In this document: one piece after another, positions 53,801 through 62,603 of the stretch
Layout of the letters: the number at the start of each line of letters is the position of its first letter
Position numbering within the stretch: the first letter of the stretch is position 1
Assembly (NCBI GenBank): GCA_018136815.1
Contig: CM030940.1
Span: 3,908,833 to 3,972,832, forward strand
Reading direction: 5' to 3'
From: Isochrysis galbana
Lineage: Eukaryota > Haptophyta > Isochrysidales > Isochrysidaceae
DNA: 64,000 nucleotides
The notes under the pieces: generated by a model
What the model saw: only the letters and a program-made list of their open reading frames with translations
What the model was told of the DNA's origin: nothing
The model's database searches: none
Made by a program: the position numbers and the translations under genes

Positions 53801-55392
53801 CGGCGTGGCCATAGGCCGTAGCGTAGGCAGCCCACCACTCGCCCGCCGAGGCGCCAGCGCAATATTCGCCCCACTCGGACGCGGATGATTCGTCAGCGGG
53901 AGCCTGTGCGTCCAGAGGTGATGAGCAAGCTGGTTGGCTGGCGTGAGTATCAAAGTGCAAGGGTCGAGGGCGCACGCGAGGGGCAAAGTCCGGGACCGGC
54001 GCGGGCTGTGGGCTGGGCGGACCATGAGTCTCTCGAGAGAGCTGGTAAGCGAGCGGCAGATTTCTAGCCGAAGCACGCCGCGATTGGTTCGGCTCATCGC
54101 CGACGCGACAGCCTTGAGGTACCTCAGTGACGCCCCTGCCTGCTCCGCCGAGTGCGTCGATAGGTGGATGAGCCGCGCGGCGCGCTGGTACGCCACCCAT
54201 TCCCGCTCGTCGCGGTCCGACGCCACCTTGTTCATGCCCTCAATGAGCATCGTTACCAGCGGCTTCAGGGCCACCAGTGAGAGAATTCCCACGCACTCAC
54301 TCGCCACCGTACGAATGGGAGACGGCCGGCTCACGTGCACTCGGGAGTAGCAAAAGGCGAGGAGGCCGTCAGGGGCCCCTCGCAAGGGAGCGAGTGCGTC
54401 GCCTGTCGCCACACTGCCCGGTCCAGGAGCGAGGGCTGCGGCGCCACCCTGGGTGCCAAGCTTGCCTAATCCCCCCCGCGCGCCCACTAGGTTCTCATCG
54501 TCCAGGATGGTGTACCCTCCAAGACCATCGCCTCGTGATCCAGTCACGTCGGCCGCTGCGCTAAGCACGCGGCGCAGGCAGTCGAGGACAAAGTAGCTCT
54601 CGCTGTCGATGTGCTCCGCATCGGACGGCGCACTGGCTGCAGACTCGATATCGTCGTCGTCGTCCGCCTTGGAAAGGGACGGAAGTAGCTGCTTGCGCCG
54701 GCGGACAGGCTTTTCGGCCGCCGCCGCCTCAGCCGCTGCATCGGCGGCCTTAGCTGCGTCCATCAGCTTGATGCAGATGTTGTACAAGTGCTGCCGCGCA
54801 AATATGACCAGCCATCGTTGGATGACCTGGCAGAGGAGGGTAGGGGAGCAAAGAAGAATGGACGGGGAGTGCGTGATGTCATCCAGGGACGCGGGGGGAA
54901 GGGAGTGCAGAGGGGGTATGAGAGGGTGCGCTGCGGATATGGCAGCCGGGAGAAGGTGTCGCCCAGATGCGCTCATGTGATCACCTTCCGCCTCGCTCAC
55001 GTGAGCGCACCGGCAGAGCATGGTTGCCTCTGCTGTGCCTGGATACTTCTCGCCGCTTTCCCTCCCTCGAGGTCTCTCACCCTGCGCTCCCTTCCGCTGC
55101 CCCCCCCCCCCCTTCCCCGCTTCTCTCCCTATAACCCCATCCCGCCTCGTAACCTTCTCTCCCACCCCCCCGCCCACATCCCCAATACCCTGCTCCCATC
55201 CCCTCGCCCTCCTCTCCCCCTCCATACGCTTCAGTTAGCGTTAGTGCGGCGCACCTGCTGCGCCCGCTTCAGCTCTGCGTCGCTCTGGCCGCCCGTCTCA
55301 CAGACTTCCCTCTTCTTGGCGAGGACTGCATCGAGCTGCGCAAAGGCGTCGCGCAGGAAGAAGCCCTGCTGCTGCTGGACGGCGGAGTGCAT
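47817..55392 (-). CDS. Furry / MOR2-PAG1 / Tao3-like cell-morphogenesis scaffold, four exons
   Basis: Exons (minus) 55392-55255, 54826-54023, 53903-52776 and 52637-47817 join with every intron phase 0, giving 2,296 residues. The ATG at 55392 (MHSAVQQQQGFFLRDAF) is the first in frame, but more 5' exons are possible. Residues 47-690 look like the MOR2/PAG1 N-terminal domain: ASECVGILSLVALKPLVTML, ERLIHLS-type helices, RLEICRSLTSSLERLM, then WGEYCAG..WWAAYATAYGHAARWASRKPAHAHFCFELMTKMLSLAS. The rest is long alpha-helical Leu/Ala-rich HEAT-like repeats. The last 120 residues are Ser/Pro-rich and acidic (NAPVPLSSIGVRSS; EEDEDDDSDLVLS). Family members scaffold NDR-type kinases in polarised growth. 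The 4.8-kb last exon is unusually long. Identification rests on domain order and helical pattern, so it is good but not certain. Confidence 0.75.
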
Positions 55393-56361
55393 CGAGCAAG
55401 GGAAGGGGGTTGGAGGGTTCCCCCTGCACGCCCCCACACGTCCCTGGCCCTTGGCCTCTCTCCCTCTGGCGCTTGGGGGGAGGGGGGGAGGGAGAGGGAA
55501 GGAGAGAGGGAGAGAGGGAGAGGGGGAGAGAGAGAGAAAGGCGGGGAGGAGGGGGGGGGGAAACGAGCAAGGGCGGCGAGGGGGGGGGGCGCGCGGGGGG
55601 GGAGGGAGGGAGAGTTGGGTCTTGGTTGTGTGGGGCGAGGGAGCCCGCGGAGGGAGTACGGAAGGCGTTTGTTCTTCACCCGTTTTGCAAAGAGTTTGGA
55701 GCCGCGGAGAAGGGGGAGTGTAGAGAGTAGTAGAGAGAAGGAGCCGCCCAGGAGGGCGACGGGGGGGGAACAGTGAGGATGGTGAGGATTGTGAATAAAA
55801 TGCCTCGAATCGGTGAGAAGAGAACGCTCGGAGAGGGCGAGCGCTGTGGCAAGAAGAGATGAGAGAGATGACGCGCGCAATCTCTCGCGCCCAAGAGCGG
55901 AGTGGCGGAACGAGGAGAATATTTTCTCCCAAAAGAGAGAGAAAACACGGGGCAAGCGAAATGTGGGCGCGAGGAGAAAAGGACGCTGTTGGGGGGGCTC
56001 GGCTGAAGAACCAAAAGAGGAGAGAGGGATAGGAGAGGCGAGGGAGAGAGCTCACTAGCTCTCGGTTACGTAGAACAAGAGGGAGAGGAGATGGAGAAAA
56101 AGGAGATGGCGGCGGTTGGCGCGCGGAAGCTGCACGTCTGCGTTTTGATTATGTAGGTGGGTCTTTTTTTCTTTTTCGGGGAGGGGAGGGGAGCCCTGGG
56201 AGCGGAGAGGCGACGACGTCGACGACCGAAGGACGAGGAGTACTTTACTCCCTCCTACAACAGAATTCAATAGAGATGTAAGTGTAGAAAACCGAGAACG
56301 GGAGAGGGCGAGAGGGCTCCTACTCCTACGTGAAGTAATTCTTTCAAGGGCTTTTGTTTTT
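55393..56361. other. Purine-rich upstream region of the Furry-like gene
   Basis: 55480-55620 is a GGGAGA/GGGGGA tract (pyrimidine-rich in the gene's sense), and 55800-56100 remains GA-rich. Open frames on both strands are compositional. It is the probable promoter/5' UTR of the minus-strand gene. No element boundaries are seen. Confidence 0.5.
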
Positions 56362-57240
56362 GCGAAAAAAAACGTCTCAAAATTCTCACCACACGCGCGG
56401 CTTTGCACAGACTTTCCAGAAGCCACGCCCGCGTCCCATCCCACTCCCTCCACCCGCCTCATGGCTCGTCCCCTCGTCCCCCCGTGCACTAAGTAGGGAG
56501 AAGGGGCTCGGTGAACGGGTCTTTCGGCTTTCGGGGGCGGCAGGCGTCGTGTGGCGTGTCCCAGTCCCCGGTGGTCTAGTTCTAGTTCCCTTCTCCCTCC
56601 TGCCTCCTGCGCCACCGGGCTACCGGTTTTAGTGCGTCTGCTGTCGCAGAGGCCCCTTGTTTTCTTTTTCTTTTTTCTGTTTGTTTTTTGTTCTTGTCTT
56701 GCGTTCGGTTGCTGCGTGGTGGTGGTGGAGAGTGTGTTAAGGTTTTGCCGGGCGATTGGTTTGGTGGTCGGATCCGGTACTTGCCGCCTAGTTGTTGTTG
56801 GTGTTTAAGCCAAAGCCAATCTGGCTTCTATGCCTAGCGCTCGCGCTACCATGGCAAGGTTCTCGCTCATTACTAGCGCTCGCCCTTGGCGTTAGGTTCG
56901 AATGCAGGGGCCCTGAGTCCTGAGTTCGAGCGCGCTCTTGATTTTCGGTTTTCTACCCATGGACGCTGCGCTCGTGCGTGCTGCGGAATGTGAGCCCGCG
57001 ATGGCGCGAGTCCCCTAGTGAGGGTCGTGAACCTGTTCAGGTTCAGGGTGCGTTCTATGACTAGTATGTAGTATGTGGTGGAATGTATTATAGTATAGTC
57101 ATAGTCATCGAATTCAATTTTATAGAAGTCGCCAAGGACCTAGGACATAGGACTAGGATGTATCTCCATGCTATGATTATGAAAAAAAAAGATCTGAAGG
57201 TTCTGGGCTACACACCTATCGCTAGACAGCGCATCCTACT
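56362..57240 (-). mobile_element. LINE 3' half: degraded ORF2 C-terminus and 3' UTR
   Basis: On the minus strand the ORF2 end is recognisable as ENLAMVARALGIEARLAL before a stop at 56807-56805, matching ENTSLVAAALGLAERLA of the copy at 62948. Upstream, 57000-57200 aligns with DFYR..YEYHYIPVLES..TLVRGL sequence with breaks. The 3' UTR, 56804-56362, shares CACTAAGTAGGGAG and CACACGCGCGGC boxes with the other copies and ends in an oligo-T run on the element's sense strand. Confidence 0.7.
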
Positions 57241-58423
57241 GCTACTGCACATCAGCCAGCGCCCTTATCTCCCTTCTCCCCGCTCCCTTGCTTCCCCCCC
57301 CTCGTTCCTTTGTCTTTGGTGTCGGGGGTGCGGCCCTGGTGCGCTACCTAGGGCCCGGTTCCGGGAGTGGGGATCGGGCAGGCCTTTTGGGTTTTTGTTG
57401 GTAGGGTAGAGCAGGCTTCTCGTGTCATGGCTGCCCCTATTGCGGTGCACCGGCGTGATGTTCGACTCTACCTCTCGTGTTACGTGGTTTCCGTCACAAC
57501 CAGGTGCTCTACCCCTAGCGTTTTAGCTAGGGATACAAGTTCTGCGCTGGGGGTCAATTCGTTCTTTTCGCCTAGTTCGTAGAGTGGCCGAATGTCGGCC
57601 AAATCTATCCTCTTTTTGGGTTGTCTCCCCATGCCCGCCTGGGCGGTGCGCGCGGAGTCCGTTGATTTGGCGAATAGTAGTGCCTTGCTCAGTTTGGTGA
57701 ATCTTTCCAGTGTGCGTATTAGTACCGATTCTTCTGAGAACGTGGCGTGTGGCGTTGTCATAGTATATCCTGTAGAAGTCCGTTATGATGAACCTCCATG
57801 CGAGCATGTATAACGTTGCTAATGCCTTGGGGCAGGGGTCGCTTGGGTGTATGAAGAGCCTATCTATTATGTTTTGTTCGCGTGGTTTGTCCGGCGTGCT
57901 CGGGTGTCGGGCCAGTGTGTCCAGGGCGTCGAAAATGCTCGTTAGCCGCGTACATTCTCCCAAGTGTGTGGAAGATTCGTCGGCTGTCGTACAGAAACGG
58001 CATGCCTTTTCTCGGTGCGCGAATCTATTGGCCGTGGCTATGCGTCTATGTGTAATGTGCTTAAAATGTAGGTGTGTGTCCCTTGGTGTTACCATGGGCG
58101 AGGTGTACACCTTGGCTAGGTGCGCCCATACCTCGTCCGTTACGGGTAGTCTCGTCGCCCAGTTGTCGGGGCCCGCGAGTCGTTGGCGTTTGTGGCGGAC
58201 CGTTTGTAGGGCTCTCGTCAGATGTGTAACTTCAGTCGCGTCGAGTGTTGTTTCACCGTCCAGAGTGTATTCGTCCGGCAGCGGGTATTCTGATCTTTTG
58301 TTTGATTTGAAGCCTTCGCCCCATTTGGCGGGGGGAGTCGGGTCCAAGCCGGTGGGTGCCGCTATGATGCGGTCTCCGAGGATAGGCGTGCCCAGGTATG
58401 AGAGTTCGACTTCGTCACTTGGG
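57241..58423 (-). mobile_element. LINE ORF2 C-terminal region with 3' UTR, frameshifted
   Basis: Minus strand: SYLGTPILGDRIIAAPTG, DPTPPAKWGEGFKS, THLHFKHITHRRIATANRF, then the knuckle CRFCTTADESSTHLGEC and NIIDRLFIHPSDPCPKALATLYMLAW. Near 57770 the frame shifts, and the homology continues as FSEESVLIRTLERFTKLSKALLF to LAKTLGVEHLVV at 57480. Its sequence is a distinct subfamily from the copies at 30523 and 62604. The left end is cut by the element that starts near 58424. Confidence 0.8.
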
Positions 58424-59718
58424 GACCTGAAGACTGAAGACCTGAAGAGGGGCCGCAGGCGCGCGCCATGGGCCTCCGCCGCAGGGAAGAGAGGAGGAAA
58501 AGGGAAGAGGGAGGGGAGGGGGGAGCGGCAGCTCCCCCCTCCGGCAGAAACGTGTCTTCTCGCCCCGTTTGGGTAAGAGAAGACGGGGGCGCCAGAGCCA
58601 GGAGGGAAGGGCCGCGGCTCGCCGCGGCCACTCGCTCTAGCGAGGGAGATTAGCGCTTCTGGGCTCCTATCTCACGAATGCCCCCCCCCCCCCCCTGCGT
58701 TGCTTTTACCCGAAAGGGGTTTTCCCCCAGCGTGGACTCGAGGAGAGGACGCGCTGGGGTGCGCGGGGCCGGTGCATGCACTGGGGGGAGGACAAACATC
58801 GAGGGGAGGGGGCAGTGCCCCCACCCCCCGGTATCACTCGGACACCTGGCCCGTCAGGCATGGCGGGATTCCGGGACTGATTAATTAACTTCTTAATAGT
58901 CTCACCGCACACGCGGCCGTGGACCCTCTACTTTCTACTCACGCGGCAAACCTTTCTACACCCCCTCTCTCCCGGCCCTTTCCCCCCCGCCATTAGGCGA
59001 CTCCCCCCGTGCACTACTAGGGGGATAGGGGAAAAGGGCTTAGATATGGTCGGTGGCCCGCGCCCCACTCCGGCCCCCGGTGATCCGTTCCACCCTTCCT
59101 CCTATGCCTACCGGGCTGGCGGCGTCCTCAGTCCCGACTTCTCCTGTAAACAGGTGCGGGACTTACATATCTTCCGGTGAGCGGAGCCCTCGCTCCGCCC
59201 ACCCCCTTCTCCGCGCTCTCTCTCCCCTCTCCTGCAGGCACGCGCGATGGCGCGCCTGCGACAGGCCTGCAGCTGCCTCTGGAGACCCCTGGAGGCTCTT
59301 GGAGGCCAGCTCAGGGGGCAGAGGAGGCTGGGGCTGGGCCCTGGGCTCCCCTGCCTCTCCCTCGCTGGCGCTCCTGGGCCTCAGGGGCCCCCACTCTGCA
59401 CCTGTCTGCCTGTCGAACAGGGGGGGAGGGGGGGTTGGAGCGATGGGCTGGCCACGAGGGGCCAGGACGCGCGAATCAGGCGAGCCTGTCAGGGAGAGAG
59501 TGGGTCAGCATGGCAGTGGCCTCCTGGCAAGCCATCAGGCATGCCAGGAGAGTGGGTGGTTCCTCCCCCATGGCAGGGGAGGAGTGGAGAGAGGGGGGGG
59601 CTCGTGCCCCTCCATGGGCGAACTAAGTATAAACTTAGTTGGGATTCCGGGACTGAGACGTTATGTCCAATTAGCTAGTGGGGTTGGCTAGGATATAACA
59701 TTGATTATTATTATTATT
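58424..59718 (+). mobile_element. 5'-truncated copy of the 30083-type element, itself interrupted
   Basis: 58424-58880 matches 30460-30522 joined to 31813-32200 (GGGGCCGCAGGCGCGCGCC; the C-run with CGTTGCTTTTACCCGAAAGG; GACACCTGGC), and 59641-59718 carries the shared 3' terminus with an (ATT)n tail. The copy preserves the empty site of the insertion at 30523-31795. It is split by the nested minus-strand element 58881-59640. Confidence 0.85.
58881..59640 (-). mobile_element. Nested short LINE-related element with 16-bp TSD and perfect 5' hairpin
   Basis: The duplication GGGATTCCGGGACTGA lies at 58865-58880 and 59641-59656. The 5' end (right) is the perfect hairpin AACTAAGTTTATACTTAGTT, immediately next to the duplication, then CGCCC and ATGG (59615). 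The 3' side (58881-59150) resembles the LINE 3' UTR (CACACGCGGCC, CCCCCGTGCACTA). At about 0.76 kb it has no enzyme domains, so it is a non-autonomous derivative. Confidence 0.9.
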
Positions 59719-60330
59719 TGGGCATCGCGCTAGGTGCGTGGAGCTCTCGCGGAATTTACCGCACAATCTGCACGCTTTCGACGTCGCTATGGCGAAGCGA
59801 TTGCGTGTGCCTAGCCTCCTGTGCGTTATATGTTGAAAGTGGAGGTGCGTATCCGTGTGCTTGAGGAGGGGGTTCGTGTATAGGCTCGCCACTCGCCACC
59901 CTGCATGTGAAACACAGGAACAGTGTACAGCGTACAGCGTTTTTTTTCGGAGGCCCAAAAGCCATGCAAAACATATGTTTTTCGCTGTTTCATTTCGGGC
60001 GGCCGCCCCCCCCCCCCGCACATCTGTTTTTTACACTGTTTTCTCTGTTTTTTTCCGACGGCAAAAAACATACTGTTTTTGCTGTTTTATTTCTAAGTTT
60101 GACTGTGTTTCACATGTAGGCTCGCCACGTGCCACGTGTCTCCAGTTTCCAGTTTCCAGTCTTCGTGTCTTCGTGCGTTAGTTCGATCTTGCGTGCCCAC
60201 GCTTCCCTAGCTGGTTGGGGTTTGGAGTGTGAGGCTCCCGTCGTCAGTGCTTGGGATATGTCGGAGACTCTGATCTGGTCCAGGTTTTTCTTGTTGTCTA
60301 GGACTCTAGGACGGCTTTGTTGACGTCGAG
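59719..60330 (-). mobile_element. LINE ORF2 C-terminal fragment, interrupted by a small TIR element
   Basis: Minus strand from 60300: VSDISQALTTGASHSKPQ, AREAWARKIELTHED (matching VADLTKAVLKATRS, ARTAWEKRLNVTKEEW of the copy at 62948). After the TIR element it continues VASLYTNPLLKHTDTHLHF, HITHRRLGTRNRF and the knuckle CRLCGKFRESSTHLARC. It stops at 59719 against the (ATT)n tail of the neighbouring element. Confidence 0.75.
59904..60116. mobile_element. Small TIR element (MITE), 213 bp
   Basis: Perfect 14-bp inverted ends CATGTGAAACACAG (59904-59917) and CTGTGTTTCACATG (60103-60116). The interior is T-rich with a C12-type run and no coding capacity. The host LINE sequence TAGGCTCGCCA is repeated on both sides (59881-59891 and 60117-60127), although the left copy is 12 bp away from the end, so the exact duplication is uncertain. 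No superfamily is assigned. Confidence 0.7.
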
Positions 60331-60550
60331 GGCTTCGGCCCCGCAGCACTAGGATTAAAGCAGCACACACAGACAAGAAAACTCTAGCACACAGAGTCTC
60401 CCCCTCCGCCCCCCCTTCTCCCTGCGCTGCCGCCCCCGCCGCCCCCTCCGCCCCTCGGCTGGCTCTCCACACCTCCGAGGGACCGGCCTCCTTCCTTGCG
60501 CTGCTCGCAGGCAGATCCCCTGAGCGCCCTCTCCCTCTCCCCTTTTCTCA

Positions 60551-60581
<31 letters not shown>

Positions 60582-60594
60582 TCTCGCAAGAGAG
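60331..60594. promoter_or_regulatory. Upstream region of the SGNH esterase with a C28 run
   Basis: 60328-60386 shares a small repeat with 37078-37130. The remainder is C-rich, ending in an uninterrupted run of 28 C (60554-60581) just 13 nt before the ATG. It presumably contains the promoter and 5' UTR. No TATA-like element stands out. Confidence 0.5.
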
Positions 60595-61449
60595 ATGAGC
60601 GGCAAGCTCGGCCCCTTCCGCCGGCCGCAGCTCTGCCTCTTCGGTGACTCAATCACGCAGTTCTCGATGGGCGCGGGTGGCTGGGGCTCTGCACTCGCCT
60701 CAGACTACCAGCGACACGCCGATGTCCTGCTGCGCGGCTATTCCGGCTACAACTCGCGCTGGGCGCTCCAGCTCCTCCCCGACCTCTTCCCTTCGTCCGC
60801 CTCTCCTTCTGAGACTCCGGCTCTCGTCACAGTCTTCCTCGGTGCGAATGATGCGAACAGGCCACCTCCGCTCCTCCTGCAGCCACTCTCCGCCTCCAGG
60901 CAGCACGTGCCCCTTCAGGAGTATGAAAGCAATCTGGCGGCTATTGTGAGGGTCATCCGGCAGATGGGGGATGGTTCCGCTAAGGTGTTGATCATCACGC
61001 CGCCGCCCGTCGACCACGAGGCGTGGCATGCGCATTGCGTTCGTTCCTATGGTTCCGATCCCGGCGCCGACCCGAACAGGCACTTCGACGTCACCGCTGA
61101 GTACGCAAAGGCTGCCGTCTCGGTGGGTAAGGCGACCTCTACGCCGGTCGCCGACGTGCACAGTGCGATCATGGCCCACCGGGATTGGAAGGCGATGTTC
61201 GATGATGGCCTCCACCCAAATCCACGGGGAAATGCGGTCATCTTTGAGCAGGTGAAGAAGGCCATCGCCGAGCACTTTCCGGAGCTGGTCCCGCAGTACC
61301 CCCAGATGCCCGCCGCAGGCGACGTGCCGCTCACGAACAGGGGCGTAAGTGGCCTCATGATGGACTTTCCAGACCATAACGCGATCGACGCGGTCGACCC
61401 TGGATCCACCTTTGCGGAGTGGAAGATGTGTTTGAAAGCGCCCGAGTGA
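60595..61449 (+). CDS. SGNH/GDSL hydrolase, isoamyl acetate-hydrolysing esterase (IAH1)-like
   Basis: Intronless, 284 residues. Block I is LFGDSITQ with the nucleophile Ser19; block II is RGYSGYNSRW near 48-57 (oxyanion Gly); block III is GANDA at 83-87; block V is DDGLHPNPRGN with Asp204 and His207 completing the triad. IITPPPVDHEAW near 145 is typical of the IAH1 subgroup. Length and block spacing are normal for the family (about 240-280 residues). No signal peptide or membrane span, so a soluble cytosolic or organellar esterase acting on small acyl esters is likely. The start at 60595 is the first ATG after the C28 run and directly precedes the conserved core. LINEs flank it on both sides. 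Substrate unknown. Confidence 0.92.
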   Translation: MSGKLGPFRRPQLCLFGDSITQFSMGAGGWGSALASDYQRHADVLLRGYSGYNSRWALQLLPDLFPSSASPSETPALVTVFLGANDANRPPPLLLQPLSASRQHVPLQEYESNLAAIVRVIRQMGDGSAKVLIITPPPVDHEAWHAHCVRSYGSDPGADPNRHFDVTAEYAKAAVSVGKATSTPVADVHSAIMAHRDWKAMFDDGLHPNPRGNAVIFEQVKKAIAEHFPELVPQYPQMPAAGDVPLTNRGVSGLMMDFPDHNAIDAVDPGSTFAEWKMCLKAPE

Positions 61450-61860
61450 ATCGCGCCCGGTTGCCTCTACTCTTTCCCTGACGCCGATGTCAACTCAGAG
61501 GCTGTGGCGGACGGAGGCGCAATCGCGTGCTCAGACCTGTTGGCCGTATCCTTGGATTCGGCCCTAAGTAGCGGCCAAGGCTACGGGCCTAGCTTGCAGC
61601 CAACTCGCAGTCGTGGTGTGCGCCGCCGCGGGGACGCCTTGTGATCTCGCGTCGGGTGTGATCTCGCGTCGCGTTCCCTTCGGACGGGACAGCTCCGGAA
61701 GCGGAGTTCTTCTCCGCGTCTTTGCTCCCTTCCCTCCCTTCCAGTGTTGCAAGAGCCACAATGAGTTGCTGCGCTGGATTACGTGACATCAAGATGGATT
61801 TTTTCGTGCAAGTTGTTGATGTGATGGTGTGATAGTGTGATGGTGTGTCAAACTACTAAC
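61450..61860. other. 3' flank of the esterase gene
   Basis: No gene is seen. ATCTCGCGTCG(G/C)GTGTG-like sequence is repeated near 61643-61670, and a GTGATGGTGTGATAGTGTG simple repeat near 61810-61845 precedes the LINE start. Confidence 0.5.
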
Positions 61861-62603
61861 AACGATCGGTAAACGATAGGGTCATGGAGCGCGCGCTGCC
61901 TCCCGCACTCGCCGCCGCCGCCCTCGCCGCGATGGACGAAGCATTCATGGACACCCCCCTGTCGCCGAAGCGACCGCGTCAAGACGACCCGCCCGACCAG
62001 GTGGGCGCAGGAGCCAACGGGCTGCGCCCCGGCATCACCAAGAACAGTGCGACCAAAGCCTGCATGCTGGCAGCAACCAGCATGCAGCACACACACCTCA
62101 CCCTCCACAGCCTCACCAGCCACACCACACCAGTTGGACGATCCATCAGGGAAGGCCCCCGGGCCTGGCCCCTACACAGCCGCGTTACCGCCCTCGTGCT
62201 CCGGCACGAGGGGCTGGACCGGCGCCATTCTGGACATGACTCCCTTGGGGGAATGTCGCAACAAACCGATGCAGCAGGCATGCAACAAGGCTTGACCCCC
62301 AGGGAGGGAGACAGCAGCACCAAAGGAGACATCAGGAGAGGGGGCCCCCCCAACACTAGGAGGAGACGAGACCACGAACACGCCGCGAGCGCGCGAGAGG
62401 CAGAAAGGGCAGAAGCCCAAGGGGCCCAACAACGCAAACAAGCATACGAACAAGGGCCAACAAATGGCCCAAACAACCCAACAACCCCAAGGGGAGACAC
62501 CGGCAGGAGGGCCAGGAACGATAGAAGCAGAGAGGAGGTCATCATCGATAACCTTTTCATGCACCCCGGGGGCAAATCACCAAGAAAGATCACTTACCAT
62601 ACT
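61861..62603 (+). mobile_element. LINE with ORF1 fused to ORF2 C-terminal segment
   Basis: An imperfect 5' hairpin (ACGATCGGTAAACGATAG) and GGTC precede ATGGAGC at 61884. ORF1 begins MERALPPALAAAALAAMDE with PLSPKRPRQDDPPDQV, as in the element at 46599. At about 62530 it passes into REEVIIDNLFMHPGGKSP, homologous to REQNIIDRLFIHPSDPCP of the ORF2 copy at 57241-58423, so endonuclease and RT are deleted while the frame stays open. It is cut at 62603 by the next element. Confidence 0.8.

Noticed and set aside
56880-56960. GGTTCGAATGC resembling a tRNA T-arm
   Set aside because: No acceptor or anticodon stem can be folded around it; the surroundings align with the C-terminal part of a LINE ORF2 on the minus strand.
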